A stretch of DNA of 64,000 nucleotides from Vulcanimicrobium winogradskyi (GCA_003134965.1 PLDA01000004.1:124001-188000), one strand, 5' to 3'; positions 1 to 8,839 are shown, numbered from the stretch's first letter. Notes: generated from the letters alone by a model not told the origin. A program made the numbers and translations.

Positions 1-504
1 CGCCCCGACGCCGGCCGGGTCGTCCTCGACGGCCGCCCGCTCCAGCACGACGCGACGGTCGTCGCCGCGTTTCGCCGCGAGGTCGCGTACGTGTTTCAGG
101 AGTACGCGCTGTTCCCGCACCTCGACGTGCTCGGCAACGTCGCGTACGGTCTGACGGCCCGCGGGATGAGCCGGCAGTCGCGCCGCGCCACGGCGCTGGC
201 GTGGCTGGAGCGGCTGGGGATCGGCGCACTGGCGCGGGCGCGCCCGTCCACACTCTCCGGTGGCGAGCGCCAGCGGGTCGCGCTGGCGCGCGCGCTGGCC
301 TGGACGCCGCGCGCGGTGCTGCTCGACGAGCCGTTCGCTGCGCTCGACGAGACGACCCGAGCGCGGGTGCGCGACGAATTGCGCGCGACGCTCCAATCGC
401 TCGACGTGCCGGTGGTCCTGGTCACGCACGACGAGACCGACGCGGCGACGTTCGCGGCGCCGGTGGTCCGGCTGGAGCAGGGTCGCGTCGTCGGACGCCG
501 CTGA
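1..504 (+). CDS. ABC transporter ATP-binding protein, 5' end outside the window
   Basis: The frame is open from base 1, so only the C-terminal 167 residues are present and Walker A is missing. Visible are the Q-loop (FQEYALFPHLDV), the signature LSGGERQR, Walker B with its glutamate (AVLLDEPFAALDE) and the H-loop (VLVTHDE). The short domain, ending soon after the H-loop, resembles importer ATPases of the molybdate/sulfate/spermidine type (ModC, CysA, PotA). The substrate cannot be told from this fragment. The partner permease should lie upstream, outside the window. The next gene is an unrelated metabolic enzyme 46 nt downstream. Confidence 0.9.
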   Translation, partial: RPDAGRVVLDGRPLQHDATVVAAFRREVAYVFQEYALFPHLDVLGNVAYGLTARGMSRQSRRATALAWLERLGIGALARARPSTLSGGERQRVALARALAWTPRAVLLDEPFAALDETTRARVRDELRATLQSLDVPVVLVTHDETDAATFAAPVVRLEQGRVVGRR

Positions 505-550
505 GCCGGCCCGGGAAAAGAACGGCGCCGTCCAAAACATGGGAGGCCAC

Positions 551-1411
551 GTGAGACTCTGCACCTTTCTCCGGGATGGCGAAGCCCGGCTCGGCGCCGA
601 AACCGCCGCCGGTTTCGTCGATCTGCGCGCCGTCGATCCGGCGCTGCCGGCGACCCTGCTCGACCTTCTGGCAGCGGGCCCCGAGGAGTTGGCGCGCGCC
701 GCACGTGCGGCCGCGAGCGCCGGTGCTGAGCACGCGCGACCGCGCGGCGAGGTGACGCTGCTCCCGCCGATCCCGAACCCCTCGAAGATCGTCTGCGTCG
801 GCCTGAACTACCGCGACCACGCGGCCGAAGTGAAGCTGGAGCTCCCCGAATACGTGACGATCTTCGCCAAGTGGCCGAACACGCTGATCGGCGACGGCGC
901 ACCGATCGTGATCCCGCGCGAATCGCACCGCGTCGACTACGAGGCCGAGCTGGCGTTCGTGATCGGCACGCGCGCGCACCGCGTCCCCGAGGAACGTGCG
1001 TACGACGTGATCGCGGGCTACACGTGCTTCAACGACGTCAGCGTCCGCGACTACCAGAGCCGTACCTCGCAGTGGACGATCGGCAAGGTGTTCGACACGC
1101 ACGGACCCTGCGGCCCGGTGCTCGTGACGCGCGACGAGATCCCCGACCCCGGCAACCTTCGCATCGGCTGCTCCATCGACGGCGAGAGGCTGCAGGACTC
1201 GTCCACCTCGCAGATGGTCTTTAGCGTCCCCCGGCTCGTCGCCGAGCTGACCGCGGTGATGACCCTCGAACCGGGGGACATCGTCGCGACCGGCACGCCG
1301 GCCGGCGTCGGCACATCGCGGCAGCCCCGGCGCTGGATCCGCCCCGGCGAGCGGGTGCGCGTCGAAATCGAGCGGATCGGCGCGCTGGAAAACCCGGCGG
1401 TCGCCGGGTAG
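551..1411 (+). CDS. Fumarylacetoacetate hydrolase (FAH) family protein
   Basis: A 286-residue protein whose C-terminal two thirds is an FAH domain. It has the entry motif KIVCVGLNYRDHAAE, the metal-binding stretch VDYEAELAFVIG, FNDVSVRDYQ and the closing GDIVATGTPAGVG. The family includes fumarylpyruvate hydrolases, acylpyruvases and homoprotocatechuate-pathway isomerases/decarboxylases that act on 2,4-dioxo acids using Mg2+; the exact substrate is not predictable. I chose the GTG at 551 because a GGAGG sits at 542-546 with good spacing; an in-frame ATG at 539 precedes that site and is less likely. Confidence 0.88.
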   Translation: MRLCTFLRDGEARLGAETAAGFVDLRAVDPALPATLLDLLAAGPEELARAARAAASAGAEHARPRGEVTLLPPIPNPSKIVCVGLNYRDHAAEVKLELPEYVTIFAKWPNTLIGDGAPIVIPRESHRVDYEAELAFVIGTRAHRVPEERAYDVIAGYTCFNDVSVRDYQSRTSQWTIGKVFDTHGPCGPVLVTRDEIPDPGNLRIGCSIDGERLQDSSTSQMVFSVPRLVAELTAVMTLEPGDIVATGTPAGVGTSRQPRRWIRPGERVRVEIERIGALENPAVAG

Positions 1412-1516
1412 GGAGGCGCGCCGGTTCCGGCCGTCGTCGCCGAAAGGCCCGTTCGGCCGCCAGGGAGCTGGACGGTGCAGCAGAATGTACGATCCTCGCG
1501 CTTTCCGGAGATAGCT

Positions 1517-3121
1517 ATGCTTCGTCGTCCGCTCATCGTCGTTGCTCTTGCCGCTCTGATCGCCGGATGCAATGGGGGCGCAACCTCGGCGCCGCCGTTC
1601 AACACCGGCGTGTTCGTGCCGACGGCGACCCCGACGCCGACGCCGACGCCGGTCCCGAATCCGGCGACCGCGACCGGGCCGCTCACCACCAGCACCACGA
1701 CCTCGACCTCGCTCTCGCTCGGTCCGATCGGTCCGGGCGACTTCGGGTCGACGAGCTGCCCGCCGACCAGCGTGGCCTCCGTCCTGACGATCGTGTACTC
1801 GCTCACCCAGCCCGGCGGCACCCCGGCCGTGGCCTCGGTCCACCGCGTGCCGCGCACGATCGGCGTTGCGGGGATCAACCCGTTCGGCTACTTCACCGTG
1901 ACGCCCAGCGTCACCGTGACCTGCCCGAACACGCCGGCCTTCACGATGACGTTCCCGACCGGCGCGACGCTGCCGGTCCCCGCGAACTCGTACGTCGCGA
2001 TGTACGATCCGGGCAACGCGGCGACCGGCTGGAACACGATCACCGGGCCGGCGACGATCTCCGGAAACACGATCTCGTGGACGACCTCCGGCTTCCCGAT
2101 CGCGCTCGTCGCGACGCGGACGTACGCGTTCGTCTTGTTCACCGCCGGCGCGCCGCCGACGCTCGCCACCCCCACCCCGACGCCCACGCCGACACCGACG
2201 CCGACGCCGACACCCACGCCGACGCCGAGCCCGGTGCCGCTGCACCTGTACGTCGGGAACGACAACACGCCGGGTCAGGTGCTGCAGTTCAACCTGCCGC
2301 TCACCATGAGCACGACGTCCAACTTCGCGATCGTCTCGAACAACGTCGTGACCGTCGGGGTCGACGCCAACGGTAATCTGGCCGTCGGCGACAACGCGGG
2401 CAACCTGCAGTTCTTCACCGCCCCGCTCTCTGGTGCGAGCGTTCCGGCGGCATCATTCAAGAACGGCGCCGCGAGCAATAACGGCAATGCCTCGTTCCTG
2501 AACACCGGCGACTTCTGGGCCGCGACGGTCTCGAACCGCGTCAACCGGTTCAATTCGCCGTTCAGCAACGCCAGCGTGCCGGCGGCGTTCGTCACCGACG
2601 CGGGGATGGTGTCGGATATCGGCACGGCTATCGACGCCGCGCAGAACCTCTATATCTCGAATGCGGGCACCGGGAATGCCGCCGCCTGCGTCGGCACCTC
2701 TTCGCCGGGAGGCGGCTGCGGAAGCAACATCTACCTGTACGCGCCGCCGTACACCGGTGCACCGGTCATCACGCCGAACGTGATCAACTACCCGTTCGGG
2801 TCCGCCAGCACCGCATATCGCAAGCTCGCGGTGAATGCGACGCGCCTGTACGCGGCCTCGGTCGCGAACGCGCCGGGACGCGTCGACGTGTACAACCTGC
2901 CGATCACGGCGGCAAGCACTCCGGCGTTCAACCTCCAGACCGGCGTAAACACGCCGGAAGGGGTCGCGCTCGATCCGGCCGGTAACCTCTACATCGGGAA
3001 CCTGAGCGACGCGACCGTGACCGTCTACACGGCACCGATCACGGCCAGCAGCGTGCCGAGCATCATCTTCAAGGTGAGCACCGGCGCGTTCGCGATCTTC
3101 GGGATCGCGGTCGGGAAGTAA
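1517..3121 (+). CDS. Secreted lipoprotein with Pro/Thr linkers and NHL-like propeller repeats
   Basis: A 534-residue protein. The signal peptide ends in a lipobox (LIAGC, Cys about residue 18), so it is probably lipidated and exported. A short Thr-Pro stretch follows, then a beta-rich domain (about residues 55-215), a second Thr-Pro linker (about 217-238), and a C-terminal domain with NHL-type blades such as GVALDPAGNLYIGN and AIDAAQNLYISN. NHL-like propellers usually bind ligands; no catalytic residues are recognised. The ATG at 1517 has GGAG at 1507-1510. Two further loci in the window encode proteins of the same general build. Confidence 0.8.
   Translation: MLRRPLIVVALAALIAGCNGGATSAPPFNTGVFVPTATPTPTPTPVPNPATATGPLTTSTTTSTSLSLGPIGPGDFGSTSCPPTSVASVLTIVYSLTQPGGTPAVASVHRVPRTIGVAGINPFGYFTVTPSVTVTCPNTPAFTMTFPTGATLPVPANSYVAMYDPGNAATGWNTITGPATISGNTISWTTSGFPIALVATRTYAFVLFTAGAPPTLATPTPTPTPTPTPTPTPTPTPSPVPLHLYVGNDNTPGQVLQFNLPLTMSTTSNFAIVSNNVVTVGVDANGNLAVGDNAGNLQFFTAPLSGASVPAASFKNGAASNNGNASFLNTGDFWAATVSNRVNRFNSPFSNASVPAAFVTDAGMVSDIGTAIDAAQNLYISNAGTGNAAACVGTSSPGGGCGSNIYLYAPPYTGAPVITPNVINYPFGSASTAYRKLAVNATRLYAASVANAPGRVDVYNLPITAASTPAFNLQTGVNTPEGVALDPAGNLYIGNLSDATVTVYTAPITASSVPSIIFKVSTGAFAIFGIAVGK
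2168..2231 (+). repeat. Thr-Pro codon repeat (linker in lipoprotein)
   Basis: About 64 bases of near-perfect hexanucleotide repeats, variants of ACGCCG/ACCCCG, encode an alternating Thr-Pro spacer. A shorter copy lies at about 1627-1655 in the same gene. Such tracts are prone to slippage and may vary in length between strains. Confidence 0.85.
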
Positions 3122-3148
3122 GGCAAACCGGCACGGCGGCCGGGTCGC

Positions 3149-3178
3149 TTGACCGCGACCCCGCCGCCGTGCTAGGCT
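3149..3178 (+). promoter_or_regulatory. Predicted sigma70-type promoter of the ilvE leader transcript
   Basis: TTGACC at 3149-3154 and TAGGCT at 3173-3178 are separated by 18 nt. A start point 6-8 nt after the -10 would fall at about 3184-3186, immediately before the leader-peptide ATG at 3187, so the leader peptide would be translated from a leaderless or nearly leaderless transcript. Predicted from consensus only. Confidence 0.5.
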
Positions 3179-3186
3179 TCGCCAAC

Positions 3187-3267
3187 ATGGCGTCGAGCTA
3201 TTACGTCCTTCCGGTTTCTATTTTTATCGTCGAGCTTGGCTCGCCGGCCGGATCGTCGTTCGCGTAA
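3187..3267 (+). CDS. ilvE leader peptide (branched-chain amino-acid rich, 26 aa)
   Basis: A short ORF, ATG at 3187 to TAA at 3265-3267. Its core VLPVSIFIVEL (codons 7-17, bases 3205-3237) has seven Val/Leu/Ile residues in eleven, written with codons such as CTT, GTT and ATT that are unusual in this GC-rich DNA. It lies directly downstream of a predicted promoter and upstream of two mutually exclusive RNA structures and a branched-chain aminotransferase gene. This is the layout of attenuator leader peptides of ilv/leu operons. Ribosome stalling at the Val/Leu/Ile codons would sense charged tRNA levels. The peptide itself is presumably non-functional. Confidence 0.75.
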   Translation: MASSYYVLPVSIFIVELGSPAGSSFA

Positions 3268-3307
3268 CCAGACACCACAGAACCAACGCAAACGAACGCC
3301 CCGGCCG
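3245..3307 (+). promoter_or_regulatory. Predicted antiterminator of the ilvE attenuator
   Basis: Bases 3257-3262 (CGTTCG) pair with 3293-3298 (CGAACG), and bases 3245-3251 (CGGCCGG) pair with 3301-3307 (CCGGCCG). This gives 13 base pairs with a small internal loop. The 3293-3307 half is also the 5' arm of the terminator, so the two structures exclude each other. The upstream half lies within the last codons of the leader peptide. A ribosome reaching the stop codon would cover it, while one stalled on the Val/Leu/Ile codons would leave it free. Confidence 0.65.
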
Positions 3308-3325
3308 CTGCGGCCGGGGCGTTCG
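3293..3325 (+). terminator. Attenuator terminator hairpin upstream of ilvE
   Basis: A perfect 15-bp inverted repeat (3293-3307 with 3311-3325) around a 3-nt loop. It is very GC-rich and followed only by a short T stretch (3329-3331). It sits 24 nt before the ilvE start, too close to belong to an upstream gene, which ended at 3121. It fits conditional termination of the leader transcript. Confidence 0.75.
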
Positions 3326-3349
3326 CCGTTTCAAGGAGAACCACACGTG

Positions 3350-4267
3350 ATGACCCGGACCGCCACGACGGTGTGGCTCGACGGCACGCTGCTCGACGAC
3401 GACCGAATGCAGCTGCACGCGCTCACGCACGCACTGCACTACGGTTCGTCGGTGTTCGAGGGGATTCGCGTCTACCCGACCCCACGCGGCCCGGCGGTGT
3501 TTCGTCTGCGCGAGCACGTCGACCGGCTGATCGCCGGCGCCGCGACCTACGGCATGGAGCTCGCGTGGGACGCGGACGCCCTGATCGAAGCGATCGTCGC
3601 GACCGTGCGTTCCAGCGGGCGCGAGGCGGCGTACGTCCGTCCGCTGGCGTTCTTCGGCGGCGAGACGGTCCGGCTCAACCCGGGCCGCGAGTGCCCGGTG
3701 CACGTGATGATCGCCGTCCTCCCCTTCGAAGGGCTGATCCCCGGCAGCACCGAGGCGCCGCGCTTCCGCGCGACGCTCTCGCCGTTCATGAAGACGCCCT
3801 CGCGCGCGCTCCCGTCCACGGTGAAGGCGGGCGGCCATTACACCAACTCGATCCGGGCGCTGGCAGAGGCGCAGGCGCGCGGCTTCGATGAGACGATCCT
3901 GCGCAACGAACGCGGCGAGATCGCGGAAGGCTCCGGCGAGAACGTCTTCATCGTTCAGGGCGGCGAGCTGATCACGAACGACGTCGACGCCGACATCCTG
4001 CTCGGCATCACCCGCGCCAGCGTGCTGGCGATCGCGCGCGAGGCGGGGATCACGACGCGGATCCGCCCGATCACCACCGCCGATCTCGCCGGCAGCGACG
4101 AAGCCTTCTTCACCGGGACTGCCGCCGAAGTCGTACCGATCGTGCAGATCGACGAGCGGGAGATGGGCGACGAAGGACCGCTCACGCGGCGCCTGCGGAC
4201 CACGTATACCGAGATCGTTCGGGGCTCTCGTCCCGCGCCGGGACCCTGGCTCACGCAGGTGTCCTGA
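3350..4267 (+). CDS. ilvE: Branched-chain amino acid aminotransferase
   Basis: A 305-residue fold-type IV PLP enzyme that transfers amino groups between Leu/Ile/Val and 2-oxoglutarate, the last step of branched-chain amino acid synthesis. Family marks include LHYGSSVFEGIRVY near the N-terminus, the PLP lysine in VKAGGHYTNS, and EIAEGSGENVF, which holds the conserved glutamate. The length is typical of bacterial IlvE. AAGGAG at 3333-3338 can serve either the ATG at 3350 or the adjacent GTG at 3347. D-amino acid aminotransferase and aminodeoxychorismate lyase share this fold, but the length, motifs and Val/Leu/Ile-rich leader favour IlvE. Confidence 0.93.
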   Translation: MTRTATTVWLDGTLLDDDRMQLHALTHALHYGSSVFEGIRVYPTPRGPAVFRLREHVDRLIAGAATYGMELAWDADALIEAIVATVRSSGREAAYVRPLAFFGGETVRLNPGRECPVHVMIAVLPFEGLIPGSTEAPRFRATLSPFMKTPSRALPSTVKAGGHYTNSIRALAEAQARGFDETILRNERGEIAEGSGENVFIVQGGELITNDVDADILLGITRASVLAIAREAGITTRIRPITTADLAGSDEAFFTGTAAEVVPIVQIDEREMGDEGPLTRRLRTTYTEIVRGSRPAPGPWLTQVS

Positions 4268-4290
4268 AAGCTGCGGAGGTACGACGCCGC

Positions 4291-7263
4291 ATGTTCGGCG
4301 CCCGTGCTTCCGTCGCGCTCGCCCTGGCGTGCGCGCTCCTCCCGGCGTTTCCGCGTCCCGTCGCGGCCGACGCGCCCGTCCCGGTCGACTACAAGGCGTA
4401 CGACGGCTGGAGCGCGATCCGCACGCCGCGCGTCTCCGACGACGGGCGGCATCTCGCCTACGCGCTGACCCCGCAGGACGGCGACCCGACGCTGGTCGTG
4501 CGCGACCTCGAGACCGGCGCCGAGCAGCGTGAGCCGCGCGGCAGCGCGCCGGCGTTCGCGAGCGGCGGGCGGTTCGTGGTCTACACGCACGTCGCCGCGA
4601 AGAAGGACGTCGACGCGGCGAAAAAAGCGAAGAAAGCGGAGAAGGATCAGCCGAAGAACGGGCTCGGGATCCTCGAGGTCGGCGCGGCGAAACCGGCCGA
4701 GGTAATCGACGACGTGAAGACGATCGCGGTCGCCAAGAACGGCGGTGCGACGATCGCGTACCGCGCCGAACCGTCGCCCGCGCCGAGCGGTTCGCCGACG
4801 GTGGCCGCCGCCGCGAGCGCCTCGCCGGTGGCACTGGCGAAACCGAGCGCACCGCCGAAGGGTGAACCGGTACCGCAGCTGCCGACCGCCGCATCGCCCG
4901 GCCCGGCCTCACCCGCGCCGTCACCCTCGGCCTCGCCGGTGCCCAAGGCGGAGAAGACGAAGGAACCCGGCTCGACGCTGACGATCCGCGACCTCGCCGG
5001 CACAAAGCGCGTCACGGCGAGCGACGCGACCGAGATCGCCGTCTCCGACGACGACCGGTTCGTCGCGTACGCGACCGAGACCAAGAACGGAAAAGGCGAC
5101 GGTCTGCACGTGTACGACGTCGTGCAGGGCACCACCACCGACGTGCTGACCGGGGAAGGCCGATACCGCGATCTCGCGATTGCGCGCGACGGTTCGTCGC
5201 TGGCGTTCCTCAGCGACACCGCGACCTACAAAACCGACGTTCCGCGCGACGCGGCGTACGTCGTCGACCTGCGCTCCGCGAAGCCCGCCGCAGTGAAGGC
5301 GGTCGACACGGGTACTGCCGGTCTCGGCGCCGGAGACGCCCCGAACGCGAACGGAAAGCTGCGCTACTCTCGCGACGGCAAACGGCTCTTCCTCGGAACC
5401 GCGGCCGCGCCGACACCGATGCCGTCGGGGACGCCGTCGCCGACCGCGGTCGACCTGTGGACGTGGCACGACGGCGTGCTGCAGTCGCAGCAGCGGCACG
5501 ACGCCGACCGCGAGCGCAAGCGCACCTACCTCGCGGTCTACGACGTTGCCGCGTCGCGCTTCGCGCAGCTCGGCTCGTCGTCGATGCGCGACGTCACGAC
5601 GAACGAGGACGGCGACGCGGCAATCGGCGAGGACGCCCGCGCATATCGCCGGGCGGGCTCGTGGCTCGGCGAGACGTACAGCGATCTCTACGCGGTCTCG
5701 CTCGCCGACGGGAAGCGGACCCTGCTCGCGCGCCGCACCGCGTCCGCCGAGCTCTCGCCCGGCGGACGGTACGCGCTCGTCTGGGACGAGCCTGCTCGGC
5801 ATTGGTTCGCAATCCGCACCGCCGATGGCAGGCGGGTCGAGCTCGCGCGGAATGCGGGCGTCGCCTTTTACAACGTCGACGACGACCATCCGGCGCCGCC
5901 GCCCCCGTACGGGAACGGCGGCTGGTTCGCGGGCGATCGCGGCGTCATGATCTACGATCAGTACGACGTGTGGCTCGCGAACCCGGATACCGGCGCCGCG
6001 ACGAACCTCACGGCGGGCGAGGGCCGGCGCACGCGTACCGTCTACAGTCCGGTGCAGACCGATCCCGAGGCGACCTCGTTCCCGGCCGGCAAGCCGATCT
6101 TGCTCTCGCTGATCGATACGCGGACGTACGCCAGCGGTTACGCGCGCGTCGCGCCGGCGGGCGGGGCTCCGGCGGCGCTCTTCAAGGCCGACGAGATCGT
6201 CAACGGTACCCGCACCGTGTTCAATGCGGGGCTGCACAACTTCACCAACCCGCCGCTGGTCGCGAAGCAGGCCGACCGCTACCTGTTCGCGCGTGAGTCG
6301 TTCCGCAACTACCGCAACCTTTGGTCGACCGACGCCTCGTTCGCGCACCCGGTGAAGGTGACCGACGCGAACCCGCAGCAGGCGAAGTACCGCTGGGGGA
6401 CCGAGCGGCTCATCGACTACACCAGCGCCGACGGGCAGAAGATGCGCGCGGTCATGCTGGTTCCCGACGGGCTTAGGCCCGACCGGAAAGCCCCGATGCT
6501 GGTCTACTTCTACGAGACCTGGGCCAGCATGTTCCACACCTACTACACGCCGGCGCCCGGGACGAGCCCGAATTTCGTGCGCTACGTGTCGAACGGGTAC
6601 GTCGTCGTCTTCCCGGACGTGCATTATCGCGTCGGCCATCCCGGCGCCAGCGCGATGAGCTGCATCCTACCGGCGGTCGACGCCGCGCTGCGCACGAACT
6701 ATGCCGACCCCTCGCGCGTGGGGATCGCCGGGCACTCGTGGGCGGCGTACCAGATCAACTACATGCTCACCAAGACGCACCGGTTCCGCGCCGCGGAGGC
6801 GGGCGCCGCCGTCGACGACATGATCAGCGCCTACTCCGGGATCCGCCTCGAGAGCGGGATCGTGCGCGAGTCGCAGTACGAGCACACCCAGTCGCGGATA
6901 GGAGCGACGCCCTGGGACCGGCCCGATTTGTATCTCGAGAACTCGGGCCTGTTCGGCATCAAGAACGTTACGACGCCGTACCTGACGATCCACAACGAGC
7001 TGGACGGCGCGGTGCCGCAGTTCCAGGGGATCGAGTTCATCACCGCGATGCGCCGCCTCGGCAAGGAAGCGTATCTGTTCTCGTTCGACGGCGAAGACCA
7101 CAACTTGAAGGGCCGGGAGCAGCAGAAGTACTGGACCGTGCACCTTGACGAGTGGTTCGACCATTGGCTCAAAGGCGCGCCGCGGCCGGGGTGGATGGAC
7201 GGGGTCGACTTCCTCCACCGGGGCGAGCGCAACGTCCATCCGCTCTACGGCGAACCGGATTAG
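4291..7263 (+). CDS. Secreted S9-family prolyl-oligopeptidase-like peptidase
   Basis: A 990-residue exported protein; the signal peptide ends near residue 25 (PVAADAP). The N-terminal beta-propeller is interrupted by a low-complexity Ala/Pro/Ser insert at about residues 155-225. The C-terminal alpha/beta-hydrolase domain starts near residue 710. The nucleophile is Ser816 in GIAGHSWAAYQ; the Asp in NELDGAVP and the His in GEDHNL complete the triad. The family usually has GxSxGG; here the residues after Ser-Trp are Ala-Ala, which may alter the oxyanion environment. It probably hydrolyses peptides in the cell envelope. It begins 23 nt after ilvE, so could be co-transcribed, although no functional link is evident. 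Confidence 0.88.
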   Translation: MFGARASVALALACALLPAFPRPVAADAPVPVDYKAYDGWSAIRTPRVSDDGRHLAYALTPQDGDPTLVVRDLETGAEQREPRGSAPAFASGGRFVVYTHVAAKKDVDAAKKAKKAEKDQPKNGLGILEVGAAKPAEVIDDVKTIAVAKNGGATIAYRAEPSPAPSGSPTVAAAASASPVALAKPSAPPKGEPVPQLPTAASPGPASPAPSPSASPVPKAEKTKEPGSTLTIRDLAGTKRVTASDATEIAVSDDDRFVAYATETKNGKGDGLHVYDVVQGTTTDVLTGEGRYRDLAIARDGSSLAFLSDTATYKTDVPRDAAYVVDLRSAKPAAVKAVDTGTAGLGAGDAPNANGKLRYSRDGKRLFLGTAAAPTPMPSGTPSPTAVDLWTWHDGVLQSQQRHDADRERKRTYLAVYDVAASRFAQLGSSSMRDVTTNEDGDAAIGEDARAYRRAGSWLGETYSDLYAVSLADGKRTLLARRTASAELSPGGRYALVWDEPARHWFAIRTADGRRVELARNAGVAFYNVDDDHPAPPPPYGNGGWFAGDRGVMIYDQYDVWLANPDTGAATNLTAGEGRRTRTVYSPVQTDPEATSFPAGKPILLSLIDTRTYASGYARVAPAGGAPAALFKADEIVNGTRTVFNAGLHNFTNPPLVAKQADRYLFARESFRNYRNLWSTDASFAHPVKVTDANPQQAKYRWGTERLIDYTSADGQKMRAVMLVPDGLRPDRKAPMLVYFYETWASMFHTYYTPAPGTSPNFVRYVSNGYVVVFPDVHYRVGHPGASAMSCILPAVDAALRTNYADPSRVGIAGHSWAAYQINYMLTKTHRFRAAEAGAAVDDMISAYSGIRLESGIVRESQYEHTQSRIGATPWDRPDLYLENSGLFGIKNVTTPYLTIHNELDGAVPQFQGIEFITAMRRLGKEAYLFSFDGEDHNLKGREQQKYWTVHLDEWFDHWLKGAPRPGWMDGVDFLHRGERNVHPLYGEPD

Positions 7264-8839
7264 CGCGCTGCGCTCCACCGCGCTTGCGGCGATCGCGCTC
7301 ACCGTTCTCGCGGCGTGCACGCAGGCGCCGCAATCGCAGCGAACGCTGCGGCTGGCGATCGTCACCGAGCCGCACAGCCTGCTGCCGCTGCTCTCCCAGT
7401 CCATCGGGGAAAACGAGATCCTGCGGCTGATCTACGATCCCCTGATCGCCTGCGACCGTGCCGGAAACGCGGTCCCCGCGCTCGCGGCCGTCGTGCCGAC
7501 GCGGGCGAACGGCGGCATCTCGCGCGACGGATTGACCGTGACGTATCACCTGCGCCGCGCCGTGCGCTGGCACGACGGCACGCAGTTCACGAGCGCCGAC
7601 GTCACCGCGTCGTTCCGGGCGGTGATGGATCCGCGCAGCGTCGTGCAGTCGCGCCACGGGTACGACGCGGTCGCGCGCGTCGAGACGCCGGACGCGTACA
7701 CCGTGCGCTTTCGTCTCAAGCGCGCGTTCGCGCCGTTCGTCGGAACGGTCTTCGCGGAGAGCGACGCCCCATACTATCTCGCGCCCGCGCACCTCCTGGG
7801 CGACGGACCGCTGACGCAATCGTCGCTCAACGCCGCGCCGGTCGGGACGGGTCCGTACCGCGCGGTCCGCTGGTCGCGTGGCGATCGCCTGGAGCTCGCG
7901 GCGAACGATTCGTACTGGAACGGCAAACCCTCGATTGCGCGCATCACGCTGCGCTTCATCGCCGACGAGAACACGCAACTGGTCGGACTGCGCAGCGGCG
8001 ACCTCGACGGCGTTCTCGTCATGTCGGCCAACGCCGCCGCGCAAGCGCGCACGATCGCGCACGTGCGCGTCGCAACCTCGCCGCTGAACGCGTACTGGGG
8101 CGTGATGATGAACAACGGGCGCGGGCCGGCTGCCGACGTGCGCGTGCGGCGCGCGCTTGCCGAAGCGATCGACGCGAGGTCGTTCCGCGACAACGTCACC
8201 CACGGGTTCTACGCGCCGGTGATCGCCGATCTGCCGCCGGTGCTGTGGGCGGCGGATCGCACGCTGCGGCCGATCCGGCACGACGTCGCCGACGCGCGCC
8301 GGCTGCTCGCGTCGGCCGGGTACGGTCCGGGGCACCCGCTCGGGCTCGACCTGGCGATCCTTCAGTCGTTACAGACGCATCGCGTCGAGGCCGTCGCGCT
8401 GCAGAGCCAGCTCGCGGCGCTGGGCGTCGAGGTGCGCATCCATCCGTATCTCGGCAACGTCTTCGACGCGCCGCCCTCGGAAGGCGGCATCCTCACCCGC
8501 GGGCGCTACGATCTCGCGTTCTACGGCTGGTACGCCGGGATGGATCCTGACGACAGCGGCCAGTTCCTGTGCGACCAGCGCCCGCCGAACGGCTACGACC
8601 ATTCGTTCTACTGCAGTGCGGAGATGGACGCGGCGCAACGCGACGCGCTCGCGTCGTACGATCAGGCCGTGCGCAAGCGCGCGTACTCGCGCATCGAGGC
8701 GCTGCTCTTGCGCGACGTCCCGATCGCGTTCCTGGGCTCACCCGTCGCGATCTCGGCGCTGCGTGACGAGATCGGCGGTTTCTCGCCGACGCTCGTCACG
8801 CAGAGCTCCAACGCGCAGCGGTGGACGCTGCGCCAATGA
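7145..8839 (+). CDS. ABC transporter substrate-binding lipoprotein, family 5 (peptide/nickel type)
   Basis: An extracellular solute-binding protein of the OppA/DppA/NikA family. It has a lipobox (LAAC, Cys codon 7316-7318) followed by LRLAIVTEPHSLLPL and the family stretch YHLRRAVRWHDGTQFTSADV. Mature length is about 507 residues. The only canonical in-frame start upstream of the lipobox is TTG at 7145, which would overlap the preceding gene by 119 nt and place about 38 hydrophilic residues before the signal sequence. A near-cognate start at ATT 7259 or CTG 7268 would give a normal lipoprotein signal peptide, so the 5' end is uncertain. No permease or ATPase genes are adjacent. Confidence 0.82.
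   Translation: MTSGSTIGSKARRGRGGWTGSTSSTGASATSIRSTANRISALRSTALAAIALTVLAACTQAPQSQRTLRLAIVTEPHSLLPLLSQSIGENEILRLIYDPLIACDRAGNAVPALAAVVPTRANGGISRDGLTVTYHLRRAVRWHDGTQFTSADVTASFRAVMDPRSVVQSRHGYDAVARVETPDAYTVRFRLKRAFAPFVGTVFAESDAPYYLAPAHLLGDGPLTQSSLNAAPVGTGPYRAVRWSRGDRLELAANDSYWNGKPSIARITLRFIADENTQLVGLRSGDLDGVLVMSANAAAQARTIAHVRVATSPLNAYWGVMMNNGRGPAADVRVRRALAEAIDARSFRDNVTHGFYAPVIADLPPVLWAADRTLRPIRHDVADARRLLASAGYGPGHPLGLDLAILQSLQTHRVEAVALQSQLAALGVEVRIHPYLGNVFDAPPSEGGILTRGRYDLAFYGWYAGMDPDDSGQFLCDQRPPNGYDHSFYCSAEMDAAQRDALASYDQAVRKRAYSRIEALLLRDVPIAFLGSPVAISALRDEIGGFSPTLVTQSSNAQRWTLRQ

Noticed and set aside
2168..2231. Regular repeats as a possible CRISPR array
   Set aside because: The unit is six bases and encodes Thr-Pro; there are no spacers and no cas genes.
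3187..3325. T-box or small-molecule riboswitch for ilvE
   Set aside because: No T-box sequence or specifier loop was recognised, and a leader peptide with two exclusive stems explains the region better.
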